The notes below the pieces were generated by a model. That model searched no databases. It was given only the letters and a program-made list of their open reading frames with translations, and was not told where the DNA came from. A stretch of DNA of 64,000 nt from Nitzschia sp. pyKryTriq1 (Eukaryota; Bacillariophyta; Bacillariophyceae; Bacillariales; Bacillariaceae). The translations under genes and the position numbers were made by a program. Below, piece by piece: positions 54,344-64,000 of this stretch (positions within the stretch are counted from its first letter, which is position 1; every line of letters starts with the position of its first letter). The stretch covers positions 1,240,001 through 1,304,000 of the forward strand of contig OY101118.1 in NCBI GenBank assembly GCA_956465555.1, written 5' to 3'.

Positions 54344-55066
54344 TGTCTCGACGAACGCCAAGCTGCTACAGTGCGACCAGCTTCAAGCTCACGGCCAACG
54401 ATACTTTCAAGTATCAACAAGCTTTACGCTGAATTGATTTCACTGGGTGGCACAATGCGGCAATTTGAAATTGGATCCAATAGCCAGAACGGAAATGGGA
54501 AGACAGCGACAATAACCTTGCAGTAAGTGCGCTTCAATGCCTGTCAACCAACTGTCAACGAACTTGTATTATTACACGAGTAATAAAGAGAGGAGGGGCG
54601 CAGGTTTTGGCGTGTCCTTGTTGGATACGCACCAATAAAAATCCAAAGGAAGCTGAAGACAGACGGGGGGACGCTGTGACGATAGTTTTCGAACAACTTG
54701 ACTTACGTACTTTGTTGCATATATCCGGGTACGTTTTTTAGATATTTATTGAACTGTTTTCAGTGCTGTATAAAAATTATGTTCTTTTTCGCTCACTTTT
54801 TTGTTGGTGCTTCCGTGTGCGTGTGCTGGAGAAAACACGCATGTGTCTATTGGAACTGGAACTTTGGAACTCGCAGAAGATCCCGCCGAGAGACGACCGT
54901 CCCTCCAATAATAAACAGCAAGCAGGCAGGCAGACCTCTTCAGAGGAGAAGGAATCATCAATCATCATCATTGCCAGCACCGTATCATATCTTCACCATC
55001 TTCTTCAGACGTAAACAGTGAAGAACCAGCTGAACATTGTTTGAATTGGCTCTCTCTTTTGATCAA
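54344..55066. other. Divergent promoter region, glucan synthase / HAD phosphatase
   Basis: No supported gene in 723 bp between two divergent starts. Overlapping short frames at 54698-55021 lack motifs. Confidence 0.5.
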
Positions 55067-55930
55067 ATGATTCAGGGACCCGCATTTCAAACAGGTTTGC
55101 TGCTGGCTTTGCTCGTTGCCTTTTTGCCCTCGTCATCCGAAAGTTTTGCTATTGTCCGGGAGGCTCGTTCCAGATCCACCATGAAAGACTTTCAGCTGAA
55201 TGGAATGACCGATGATTCCGCCATCAAATCTCAAAATTTCAAGGCGATTATATTTGACATTGACGGGACGTTGGCAGATTCTTGGAAACTTGGATACGAT
55301 GCAACGTTGGTGGTACTGGAAAAGAACAACATTCCTTCTATTTCGCCCGAAGAATATCACGACTTTACCCGATACGCGACACCCGATCGTTTGGCTCGAC
55401 ATGCCGGCCTCGAACCCGGTCATCCGGACTACGAGAGTGTGGGCAACAGACTAGGTGCCGAATTCGATGAGTTCTACGTGGGACTCGTCAGCACTGAAAC
55501 CGCGGGTTATTACAGCGGAATCGACGAATTGCTGAAGGATATTCCTTCCAGCATTGCTCTGGGTGCTTTGACCAACGCCTGTGTTGACTACGCCCACGCT
55601 GTGTTCAAAGAGAATTCGGTAGACGTGGTTGGCATCAATTACTCGGAACGATTCGGATCTGTTCGAGGTGCTGACAATGTCCCCAAGCCTAAACCAAATC
55701 CTGACGGTTTGTTCCAGGTCTGCAAGGATTTGTCTGTCGATCCCAGCGATTGTGTATATATTGGAGACAGTCCTAGCGATGCTATGGCTGCCTATAACGC
55801 TGGTATGCCTTCAATTGGTGTTCTTTGGGGATCACATAGTGAAGAGAGTCTTAAGAAAGCTCCTTTCTCTACGCTGTGTCGGACGGTGGATGAACTACGA
55901 ACAGCTCTGAATCTGGTGCTTGTCAAATAA
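55067..55930 (+). CDS. Plastid HAD-family phosphatase, phosphoglycolate phosphatase-like
   Basis: Hydrolyses a small phosphate ester; 287 residues, single exon. The ATG at 55067 begins a signal peptide (TGLLLALLVAFLPSSSESFA) with a Phe at the expected cleavage site, fitting plastid import. All four HAD motifs are present: DIDGTLAD (64-71), GALTN (166-170), the lysine motif KPKPNPDG (207-214) and GDSPSD (233-238). The helical cap (residues about 80-155) is the C1 type of phosphoglycolate phosphatase and beta-phosphoglucomutase relatives. Phosphoglycolate removal in photorespiration would fit a plastid enzyme, but substrate cannot be read from sequence. Confidence 0.88.
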   Translation: MIQGPAFQTGLLLALLVAFLPSSSESFAIVREARSRSTMKDFQLNGMTDDSAIKSQNFKAIIFDIDGTLADSWKLGYDATLVVLEKNNIPSISPEEYHDFTRYATPDRLARHAGLEPGHPDYESVGNRLGAEFDEFYVGLVSTETAGYYSGIDELLKDIPSSIALGALTNACVDYAHAVFKENSVDVVGINYSERFGSVRGADNVPKPKPNPDGLFQVCKDLSVDPSDCVYIGDSPSDAMAAYNAGMPSIGVLWGSHSEESLKKAPFSTLCRTVDELRTALNLVLVK

Positions 55931-56890
55931 GAAAACACAACATGAACATAGTCTGCATTAAAAATTCTCCAGAGCAAAATAATGGCGGCAGCAGTTCTAT
56001 ACTGAAATATCCAAGCAGGTCCCACAAGGACACAACATACACTCCTTGTATCCTTCTTGTAGTTAGACTAGAGCAGCTAGAGTGGTGCGTTGTTTCATTG
56101 GATTGGAAAAATAATTAGGTTGTTGCTGAAGAACGAAGGTTGCTGAAGAACGAACCAAGAGATTCTAAGCTACTGCATTCATGTCGGATTGGGTGATAAC
56201 CAAGAAGAACGGTACGGATCCGGAGTAGGGGTGGATCGTACTATATAGAGTTATGGTGGAATGAATGTAAGTATTCGTAGATTGATGATGAAAGCAGAGA
56301 AGAGATGGGGTCTACAGTTCGTACTGTCTGTATTAGCTCTCTAGTAGAGCGACGGTGGGAGGTGCGGTTCAGTCCCGACGAACTGACTACCTCTGGTAAC
56401 GATACGTAGTGAAGAGTCAGTCGAGTCAGTCAAGAGGCAGTGTTCGGTTGACAGACAGGCGTACGATCGCATGGTGGAACTGAAATAGTTTTCCTCGCTG
56501 ATGCAAGATGCATTGGCGGGAGATCATCTTCTTCGTCTCTCGCGTTGTTTTCATGCGCTTTTTGCCACGGTCGAAGCAAACCGAAAGGCTGTTGGCTGTT
56601 GCCAATAACAAATTAACCGCAACAACCGCACAGAGGAGCCGTGAACCTTACAGTACCTGGTACCAATTATCTGTACGCACTGTGTGGGATTGCAAAACTG
56701 CTCGAGGCATTCACTTTACTCGGGTTTCCTCTGCTGCCAAACTTTCATACTGTTTACAGTTTCCTGTCGCCTCTTTGCTTCATAGAGTAGAAGAGTAGTA
56801 GATATCATCACTGCTCGAAAGTCGACATCCGATTGTTTTCTCGCAACACGACTACGAGTAGTCTAGTACCGGTAGCGACTGTTTCTGACG
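55931..56890. other. Intergenic region
   Basis: No supported gene in 960 bp. A tandem duplication of gttgctgaagaacgaa lies at about 56121-56155. A tRNA-like B-box string near 56367 was examined and rejected. Confidence 0.5.
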
Positions 56891-59800
56891 ATGTGGAGCG
56901 GGGAAGCCATGGATGATCCTGACGACAGTCGGCGAAAATCCATTGAAATGGCGCTAGCGCAGCACATCCAAGCACCGTATCCTCATGATGATGATGATGA
57001 TGAGGATGACGACGACGACGATTCCGACGATGAGAAAGTCGCTGCTGTTGCTGTTGCTGTTGCTGCTGCCGCTGGAGGAGGAGCCCGAGGCAAGCCGGAA
57101 GCCATGGCGGCGAAACTTGCTTCGGCGGCGCGGTTGCAAGAGAAGATGGACGAACTAGAAGCCGAAAGGGACGACGATGAAGTCGTGGCTGAGGCGGTGG
57201 CAGACGACGACGATCCATTGGATGCGACCATGGAAACTGTAGATACCGTGGCTACGATCGACACCAAAGACACAAAACCGACGCCCTCGCCCAAGAAGAA
57301 GGCGAAGAAAAAGCCATCTTCTCCTAGAAAGAAGCCTGCCAGTCAACCCAGTGTCGCACATCCCTCGATGGAGGATCCAGTGAAGCCGATTACGAACGCA
57401 GAGTACGAGAACTTGGAGGAACTAATGGTTCAGTTCTGTCGGGTGCCGCTGTTGGCGGAATTCAGTCGACCTGTTGCCTTGTTGCATCCAGAGGTAGGTT
57501 CTAGCTCTGCAGACAATCGCCCCAAAATACACTTCGATACATTTACTCACTGAAATGCTTGTTTGTCTCCCTTTACTACAGCTCATGACAGCCTACTCCA
57601 AGATCGTCGAGCATCCGATCGACCTTGGATTTGTGTGCCGAAAAGTACGCAAGCGGGAGTACGAGTCGTTGCGAGATGTGCAACTAGACGCCTGGAGGAT
57701 CTTTTCGAATTGCGTAAAATATCATTCGCACCACTCCAACAAGGAAGCTGTTCCCTCGTTCGTTTCCATTGCCCTGCATTTGCGGAACTACTTCAATGCG
57801 TTGTGGCAAGAGCACATTCTACCATCTGACCCTCCGAAGCCCAGCTCGAAAGCCAAGGCAAACAGCAAGACGGGCCCAGAAGCACATCTTAGGGCCGCCT
57901 TTGCCAAGCGCCAGGCGGATCGAAAGAAGCGACTAATTGTTTCTGGTTTGTCCGTCATGACAGGAAAGTGCTTAGCTCGATCCGCCGACACACTCGGAAA
58001 GTTGCTCCAAAACGGAGGATGCGTGGATAAGCTCGACACGGAAGCCATTTTTGGTGAAGACGCCGACGAGGATGATGATGATATCGATATCATTGTGGCG
58101 AACCTGAATCGATTGAAAGGACGTCTGGAAGAGCTCTCAGAGTCCGGAGCAGATTATGGGATCGACGAGCTCGAGAGTGATGTGACCAAATGCTATACTC
58201 AAGACGTATTGGAAAACAATCCTGGTCTTCGTATTCGCATTAGTCATCGCTTGGATCGATGGATAGGCAAGATTGTTGTTCCCATCTACGAAGCCACCTG
58301 TCGAGGTGTTAGTCAGTCCAGCGTCTGGGGCTGCATGGCAGCATCTGTGTGGGCCCGAGAATCGAGCAAAAAACCTTACTGGCCTGCACTCGTCTTGGGC
58401 ATCTTGGCTCCCGATCATCAACGTGAGGATTGGCATATGGAACTTACCCTCCGAAATGAGTCGCGGCTTCCGGAAAAACTCAAGACACAACTAATCACGG
58501 GTAAACGAAAAGCAGAATCGTCACTCAAGAAACAACAACAGGGACAAATGGAACCACAGAGTTTCTTCCTTGTGGAGTTCCTGGGTACACACGAATTTAT
58601 CTGGGTCCGGGAGGCGGATATTGTCGAAGACTTTGATGCGGCCCAAGATCCAAATCAGCATAGCACTACTACCCCTGGAGGCAAGAAGCGGAAATCGTCT
58701 CGAAGCAACATTGCCAATATTATTGGATCCAAAACTTATGCGTCAGCCATAGAAGAGGCACAATGGGCCTTGGAAGAATTCGAGAATCAGCTTCAAGACG
58801 AAGTGGGCGATGTACCTGAGGATGAAGATGAAGGCTACAGTTACGCTGTTCTGTGTCAGTCTGACGACGAGGCGGATGAAATTGACGTCAGTGCAAATGC
58901 GAATGTGAACCTAGATGATTTGAACGAATTGCTCGCTACTGATGGAATAATCGATTTTACCAGTTCGGGACGGAAGAATGCTAAAAAGCGTGCTCAAGCG
59001 CTCAAGAGACAGAAATTGGATGCCGAAAAGAAACAAAAGGCTGATAAGGCAAAGAAACTGAAGGCAGAGCAAAATAAGAAGAAGAATGATGCTAAGGCCA
59101 AGGAGCGAGAATCAAAGAAGGAACAAAAGGAGCTAGACAAGAAGAGAAAGAAGCGAGCGAGAGAACGGGAGAAGGCGCTAAAGTCGGCGGATCCTAGTAG
59201 CAAGAAGCGAAAGCTGGAGCCGGAAGATCTGAAGAAGGCTGCTTCCGGTCGCCGCAACCTGATCGCGAGCAAGCGCTTTCGTGCTACCGCCATTGTCGAA
59301 GGCTACCTCAATCGTGCGATGAAGCGGGGTGATTACCAGTCATTATGTCTCGGGGGCGTCATGAACATCCCAGCAGCCATGATTGACTCGACAGGTCTAC
59401 TCGGAATGGCTATGGCTTTTCGAGCAGCCGCGGGTGAACTTCCCATGCCCGAGGAAAGTGGCGCACAAAGTTCGAATGTAAAACCGTGGGATGCCATCAA
59501 AGTTGATGGCAAGAAAACGTCGAGTGAACGGGTGGAACTATTGCAGAAGCAAGTGGGTCTTTTCGAGAATGAAATTAAACGCCTCAAGGCGGCTACTGTG
59601 AAACGGAAGGAACTCACCGAGCAAGCGCATGCCGAGTTTGAGGAGATGGATAAGAAAATTGAAGCCGGTGACAAAGCTGCCCGCGATAATCCACTCAAGA
59701 AGAAGAAGACTCCGACCAAAGGAAAAGGAAAATCGCAAGGGGCCAAGAGTCCCAAAACACCTGCCAGTACAACTGTTTCCGAGGTTGACGCAGAGTCGAC

Positions 59801-59966
59801 TCACGGTGCAGAGACGACTGCTTCCAATGCAGCGGACGATGCTGCTCGTGTTTATGCTGAATCATCGGGTGATGAGGCGATGACCGAGAGTGGCGACGAT
59901 ATGCATGCCGATGCTGAGGAAGAAGCGGTTGTCGCCACGGCAGTTGAAGTTGACTCAGAAGACTAA
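56891..59966 (+). CDS. Bromodomain-PWWP chromatin protein
   Basis: Nuclear chromatin reader, 995 residues. Exons are 56891-57493 and 57582-59966 (88-nt phase-0 intron, gtaggt...ctacag, within the bromodomain). The N-terminus has Asp and Ala/Val runs and basic Pro-rich patches (SPKKKAKKKPSSPRKKP). The bromodomain spans about 175-260: FSRPVALLHPE|LMTAYSKI, then VEHPIDLGFVCRKV and AWRIFSNCVKYHSHH. A PWWP domain lies at about 450-560 with VWARESSKKPYWPALVLG and FFLVEFLGTHEFIWVREADI. The last third is a long Lys/Glu coiled coil followed by an acidic tail. Bromodomains bind acetyl-lysine and PWWP binds methylated H3K36; the pair recalls BRPF and ZMYND-type readers. Its stop is 27 bp from the convergent neighbour. 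Confidence 0.9.
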
Positions 59967-59993
59967 TAGATAGATTCGCTAGTAGAGAGACTA

Positions 59994-61835
59994 TTATCTA
60001 GTAGCAGCAGTATTCTTGCGCTGTCTCGAACATATCGAAAAAGCAATCCCCCCTAAAGCGAGTGTACACGCTGCGACTAGGAGCGGCACTAGCCAGTCCG
60101 GCCTGGTGCTCAGCAAAAGCGCCTTCGATGCAGGCCAGAGCGTGCCAGCTGCAGATATGCAGTGTATCAGGAGACCTAGCATGGAAGACATTAGGAGAAT
60201 TTCGAAAGGCAATTGCATCTTTGCAAGATCTTCTCGGAGGAACGCAAACCAGCTTATCGTTTCGGGATCGGTTGCTCGTGAATCGATCTCGACGTGTTTT
60301 GTGGGTAACAAAGCATCCGCCTCGGTGGCATGGGTCCTTGTTTCCTCTTTGCTTCTCTTCAGGCCACCAATGTTGGTGCCCCTCCGGCTTTTCGACAGCG
60401 GAATTTCCAAGTACCATAAATGGGCGCCGAAAGGAACCAGGAAGATGGCCCACCACATGCAGTGGTCAAGTTCCTGAAGCCATTGGGTCGTGAATATCTG
60501 CTGGCCCAAGGCGGCCCACAGAATAAGGATTTCAAGCGTATAGAGTACCGAAAGTGATATTAAGGAGCGTGCTCCATAAAGAAAGATATCTCCAATACTT
60601 TGAGATCTTGATAGGAGGCCCGGTAGTGAATGCAAGAGAATAGTTTGTGTGCACGCACCGGCAAAAGCAAAACCAAGGAAAATTCCCCCTCGAGCCTGGA
60701 GACTGGTTTGATCCATGACGTTGAATAGATTCGAAAACATCCCAGCCACAAGTGTAAATATGACACAGTGGTGAATATTGTAGCTAAGGTTTCTCCAAAA
60801 GCTTCCGTTGTCGGTGGTCTCCAAAGTTGATGTTGTCGGAGAATTCCGTAACGACGAAAAGGTTGCGACAGCAGATGGTACAAATTTGGAAAGAAAGCGG
60901 AAGGAAAAGAACACAAACGAGACTGCACCAAAAAGGCTTGCCATAATGGCATCCCAACAGGACAGAACACCTTTGACGACCGATTCTGCCAGCAGAGAGC
61001 CAGCTTCTTCTTCTTGCTCGGCAGACTGTGCCTCTTCCTCGGCGGCAGTCTCCTCTTCGACTTCTGCTTGTTCTAGAAGCACATCGGCCTCGACTTCTTT
61101 TTCCTCCCCAGCCAAGCGCTCCTCTTCTGCTAATTCTGCCTCAGCCGCTTCATCAGCTTGTAACTCAGCAGCTGCAGCCGCATCCTCTGCGGCCTTCGCC
61201 TGAAATTCGGCTGCGAGTGCTACCTCCCTTTCTTCTTCTGCTTTTGTGGCTGTAGCAGCTGCTAATTCCGTCGATGCTTTGACAGCTTCAGTCGCCGCGA
61301 AACCTTCCATTCCCACTGCAGTGATCCCCCCAACCACGTCACAAGCAATATCCAAAAAAGGAACAAATTCGCAAATAGCAATTCCAACCTCTTCCCCCCG
61401 CGCTTGAGCCTCGCTCCGAGCAGCCTCGGTCGCATCGGCCGTCGCTTCCGCCATTTCTCCCTCAAAAGTCACTTCATCTAGTGCCGCTGCGGCGCCATGC
61501 GCCACTGCTTGTTCTTCTTCCCCTGCGCCCTGAGCCTCCAGTTCCTCCACCTCCACTTGTTCGCCTGCAGCAATCGCGCTGTCCGCCTCCGATTTTTCCA
61601 ACAGAGCGGCCGCCTCTTCCTGTAGTTCTGCCGCCTCGGCTTGTTCCGCAGCAGCCTGCTCTTCCGCCTCGACAGCTAGAGCCTGATAGTCTGCTGCCGA
61701 GATCTGCATAGCAGCCGTCTTTTCGGCAGCAGCGGCCATTTCGAGCAACTTGGTATTCATCGCCTGTTCCCATCGCGAGGACTGAGCCGCCAAGCTCAAA
61801 AACGATCCGTAGGACATGAGGCTTTTCCACACCAT
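59994..61835 (-). CDS. Ala/Glu-rich coiled-coil membrane protein
   Basis: Unknown function, 613 residues from the ATG at 61835 (MVWKSLMSYGSFLSLAAQSS). The same frame stays open 143 codons further upstream (to 62264), so a longer form is possible. From about residue 25 to 310 the protein is dominated by Ala, Glu and Gln in heptad-like order (EQAAAEQAEAAELQEEAAAL; ELQADEAAEAELAEEERLAG), broken by a hydrophobic island (ICEFVPFLDIACDVVGGITA). The C-terminal half has about seven membrane segments, among them VSFVFFSFRFLSKFV, VIFTLVAGMFSNLF, LSVLYTLEILILWAALG, WWAIFLVPFGAHLWYL and LVPLLVAACTLALGGIAF. A long helical rod joined to a multi-pass domain suggests a tether or sensor; I do not recognise the family. 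Confidence 0.75.
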   Translation of the reverse strand: MVWKSLMSYGSFLSLAAQSSRWEQAMNTKLLEMAAAAEKTAAMQISAADYQALAVEAEEQAAAEQAEAAELQEEAAALLEKSEADSAIAAGEQVEVEELEAQGAGEEEQAVAHGAAAALDEVTFEGEMAEATADATEAARSEAQARGEEVGIAICEFVPFLDIACDVVGGITAVGMEGFAATEAVKASTELAAATATKAEEEREVALAAEFQAKAAEDAAAAAELQADEAAEAELAEEERLAGEEKEVEADVLLEQAEVEEETAAEEEAQSAEQEEEAGSLLAESVVKGVLSCWDAIMASLFGAVSFVFFSFRFLSKFVPSAVATFSSLRNSPTTSTLETTDNGSFWRNLSYNIHHCVIFTLVAGMFSNLFNVMDQTSLQARGGIFLGFAFAGACTQTILLHSLPGLLSRSQSIGDIFLYGARSLISLSVLYTLEILILWAALGQQIFTTQWLQELDHCMWWAIFLVPFGAHLWYLEIPLSKSRRGTNIGGLKRSKEETRTHATEADALLPTKHVEIDSRATDPETISWFAFLREDLAKMQLPFEILLMSSMLGLLIHCISAAGTLWPASKALLLSTRPDWLVPLLVAACTLALGGIAFSICSRQRKNTAATR

Positions 61836-62413
61836 TTTTTTGGAGAGATGTATCTCACTAGGGACTACACGTAAAGTAATACTGCGTAACCCCTCTTGTA
61901 CCGGTAGCCTAATGTGACCTATCTTCTGCGCTGTGTGTCGTTGACGGAAACGGAGACACAGAGAATAGAAGAAGAACAACAACATAAAAACTTGAACGTC
62001 GAAAACACCATCGTCGTCGAGATCGTCTTCCAACGAGAAAACGGCGGGAGGCGGGAAACGTAAAAACCGTGTTGATTTATTTAGCTTTTTCATTTGAAAA
62101 GAGAGTAATTGGGACGTTATTTTGTAACCGTTTTTAGGCCAGGCGCAAGGCTCTTTTTGGCGCTGTCTCACCCTATGAATTGCAGGACGGATTTCAGGGT
62201 CCCGGACCCTGCTTCTTGTTGCTGGTTGTGCATTGTGCACGTTGTTGCACCATACATGTTGCAACAGACATCACATGAGATCTCTTTCCTATGATTGGCA
62301 TCCAATTTGACGCCATTGCCTTTCTCCACTTTGCTCTAGCTAGTGGTACACCAAGGAGCGAGTAGAAAGTTCTCTATCGATCCAGCTATACAGTACGTGT
62401 ACGTACATCCAAA
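61836..62413. other. Divergent region upstream of Pelota
   Basis: No separate gene supported. The minus-strand frame of the neighbour stays open to 62264 but its sequence there is not convincing protein. The short right-hand end is the Pelota promoter. Confidence 0.5.
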
Positions 62414-63655
62414 ATGAAGATTATCAAGCGCAACATCAGCGCGAAAGATGGGAGTGGTTCTGTGATGCTGCTCCCCGACACCGCCGAAGACCTCTGGCAC
62501 GCTTACAATCTTTTGCACAAAGGAGATTTGGTCCGATGTACAACAGTTCGAAAAGTCGTCAAGGAATCCAACACGGGCTCTACCTCAAGTTCGAAGAAGC
62601 GTGTCATGCTAACCATTGACGTTCAAAAGGTTGACTTTGATCCCGACTCTCTCGAAGTGCGAATATCGGGCCGCGTCCAGAGCGAGAATCAATTTGTTCG
62701 TATGGGAGCCCATCACACGTTGACGCTCGAGTTGAATCAGAATTTTTCAGTCGAAAAGGAATGTTGGGATCAAATTTATCTAGATTTATTACAAGAAGCT
62801 TCCAATCCAGAATTACAGGCAGAAGTGGCAGCGGTTGTAATGCATCAAGGCTTGGCGCATGTCTGTCTCGTGAGCGGGGCACTCACAGTCACCAAGGCGC
62901 GAATCGATGTGAATATCCCAAAGAAACGAACGGGATCCGACAAAAACTCCAAAGCCGTTAACAAATTCTTTGAAGCGGTTTATCAAGCAATTTTGAGACA
63001 TGTCGATTTCCACAAAGTCAAAGTGGTCTTGCTGGGAAGTCCAGGATATGTCAAGGACGACTTTTTCAAATACGCCATGCAGGAAGCAGTACGGAGAGAC
63101 GATCGTGCCTTTATTGAAAACAAGTCAAAGTTCGTCTTGTGTAAAGCATCGAATGGACACAAATATGCTTTAGAGGAGTTGTTTTCGGATCCAGCCATCA
63201 TGGCGCAAATGACGGATACCAAAGTGGCAAAAGAAGTGAACGTCTTGAACAAATTCATGCGCATGATGGATACGGATCCGGATCGAGCGTATTATGGATA
63301 CGCTCATATTGCCAAAGCGCACGAGCAACTGGCGATTGATTCTCTACTGGTGACAGATGAGCTCTTTCGGTCGTCCAACGTCAAGACGCGGAGAGCCTAT
63401 GTGGATCTTGTAGAATCCGTTCGGGAAAATGGTGGCCAAGTCTACATTTTCAGTAGCATGCACGTTTCGGGGCAACAGCTGCAGCAGGTGTCGGGTGTGG
63501 CCGCTATTCTCCGCTATCCAATGCCCGGTCTGGATGATTTGGAAGAAGAGGAGCCAGAAGAAGAACCGAATCAGGACATGGATTACGTTAGTTCGGACGA
63601 TGAGCACGACCCACTGGCACGAGCACACGAGGACCTGGCAGATATGGGATTATAA
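62414..63655 (+). CDS. PELO: Pelota/Dom34 ribosome-rescue factor
   Basis: eRF1-like protein that, with Hbs1, enters the empty A site of stalled ribosomes and promotes subunit splitting in no-go and non-stop decay. 413 residues, single exon, normal length. The N-terminal Sm-like domain starts MKIIKRNISAKDGSGSVMLL and has EDLWHAYNLLHKGDLVRCTT. The central domain has VVMHQGLAHVCLVSGALTVT and lacks the GGQ motif of true release factors, as in the family. The C-terminal domain has DELFRSSNVKTRRAYVDLVE and GGQVYIFSSMHVSGQQL, where this GGQ is in domain 3 and unrelated to peptide release. The acidic tail (DDLEEEEPEEEPNQDM) is typical. Confidence 0.97.
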   Translation: MKIIKRNISAKDGSGSVMLLPDTAEDLWHAYNLLHKGDLVRCTTVRKVVKESNTGSTSSSKKRVMLTIDVQKVDFDPDSLEVRISGRVQSENQFVRMGAHHTLTLELNQNFSVEKECWDQIYLDLLQEASNPELQAEVAAVVMHQGLAHVCLVSGALTVTKARIDVNIPKKRTGSDKNSKAVNKFFEAVYQAILRHVDFHKVKVVLLGSPGYVKDDFFKYAMQEAVRRDDRAFIENKSKFVLCKASNGHKYALEELFSDPAIMAQMTDTKVAKEVNVLNKFMRMMDTDPDRAYYGYAHIAKAHEQLAIDSLLVTDELFRSSNVKTRRAYVDLVESVRENGGQVYIFSSMHVSGQQLQQVSGVAAILRYPMPGLDDLEEEEPEEEPNQDMDYVSSDDEHDPLARAHEDLADMGL

Positions 63656-63712
63656 TTATTCGTACAGCTAGCTAACGTAGCTAACATTGCCCAATAGCGT
63701 AGGAGTGTCTCT

Positions 63713-64000
63713 TCACTTCCAGGATTTGGGATCGACAAGTGCGGCTCTCAATAATTTCACCACTTCTTCTTCGTTCCCACTGTTGTTGATGACATTGGTC
63801 ACAACCCTCTTTTGGACTTCTTCCTCCAGATTGCCGATTCCTCGTCGCGATATTTGCGCATCTATTCGTTTATTGCATTCCTCCCCCGAAAGACCCCGTG
63901 ACTCCATTAATCGCTTCAATTTCACCTCTCTGGGGGCAGTAATCACCCAAACCCCATCCAAGATATCGTCCCAGTCGGCATCTAACAAGACTGCCGCTTC
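63713..64000 (-). CDS. coaE: Dephospho-CoA kinase, C-terminal part
   Basis: Catalyses the last step of coenzyme A synthesis, ATP-dependent 3'-phosphorylation of dephospho-CoA. The frame is open to the window edge, so the P-loop N-terminus is missing. Visible blocks are EAAVLLDADWDDILDGVWVI, then TAPREVKLKRLMESRGLSGE and CNKRIDAQ, matching the CoaE lid region, and the closing helix around NNSGNEEEVVKLLRAAL. The missing upstream part prevents judging whether it is a stand-alone CoaE or the tail of a CoA-synthase-like fusion. Convergent with Pelota, 57 bp between stops. Confidence 0.88.
   Translation of the reverse strand, partial: EAAVLLDADWDDILDGVWVITAPREVKLKRLMESRGLSGEECNKRIDAQISRRGIGNLEEEVQKRVVTNVINNSGNEEEVVKLLRAALVDPKSWK

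Noticed and set aside
56330-56420. Possible tRNA with B-box-like ggttcagtccc
   Set aside because: No T-stem pairing around the box, no A-box at the right distance and no acceptor stem.
1-64000. Mobile elements, viral copies, CRISPR arrays, rRNA genes
   Set aside because: No reverse transcriptase, integrase, transposase or capsid motifs, no terminal repeats with target duplications, no regular spacer-repeat arrays and no rRNA-like sequence were seen on either strand.

Overview
This window is nuclear DNA from a photosynthetic stramenopile, most likely a pennate diatom close to Phaeodactylum tricornutum. It carries two fucoxanthin chlorophyll a/c light-harvesting (FCP, Lhcr-like) genes. Several presequences show a signal peptide followed by the ASAFAP-type Phe motif that stramenopiles use for plastid import. 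There is a very large glucan synthase of the type expected to make the storage glucan chrysolaminarin. Genes are compact, with few short GT-AG introns and intergenic gaps of 0.1 to 1.8 kb. No mobile element, viral fossil, tRNA, rRNA or CRISPR array was found. Species assignment is inference; gene content is read from the sequence.

Layout. 1-4.8 kb: 3' part of a branched-chain keto acid dehydrogenase E1-alpha gene, then a tail-to-tail FCP pair. 4.8-10.2 kb: RNA polymerase I subunit RPA2 and inositol-pentakisphosphate 2-kinase, with stop codons only 15 bp apart. 10.7-13.4 kb: a RING-finger protein and a small neighbour that shares its tail motif. 14.7-20.2 kb: a pseudouridine synthase, a PPR protein and a plastid-targeted membrane protein. 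20.8-22.7 kb: V-ATPase subunit B. 22.7-24.5 kb: a gene-poor stretch rich in GTAC repeats. 24.5-34.9 kb: small and membrane proteins, a GT92-like glycosyltransferase, ribosomal protein eL27, two probable thylakoid-lumen proteins and a gene with two near-identical introns. 35.8-46.9 kb: a tandem SET-domain protein, MAP65/PRC1, a SERF/zinc-finger protein, three unknowns and a HIT protein. 47.7-54.3 kb: beta-1,3-glucan synthase. 55-64 kb: a plastid HAD phosphatase, a bromodomain-PWWP protein, an Ala/Glu-rich membrane protein, Pelota and a partial dephospho-CoA kinase.

The genes do not form one pathway. Recurring themes are plastid function (FCPs, lumen proteins, HAD phosphatase, possibly the PPR protein), RNA and translation (RPA2, eL27, Pelota, pseudouridine synthase), the vacuole (V-ATPase; the glucan synthase may also be vacuolar) and chromatin (SET, bromodomain-PWWP). 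Exon structures were worked out by matching splice sites to reading phase. This recovers a 60-residue protein (31808-32065), a 13-nt first coding exon (eL27) and a 33-nt internal exon.

The most unusual signals are a pair of introns in one gene that are 47/53 identical starting exactly at the 5' splice site (introner-like), dense GTAC/ACCGGT palindrome tracts confined to intergenic DNA, and matching TGACGT elements upstream of both FCP genes.
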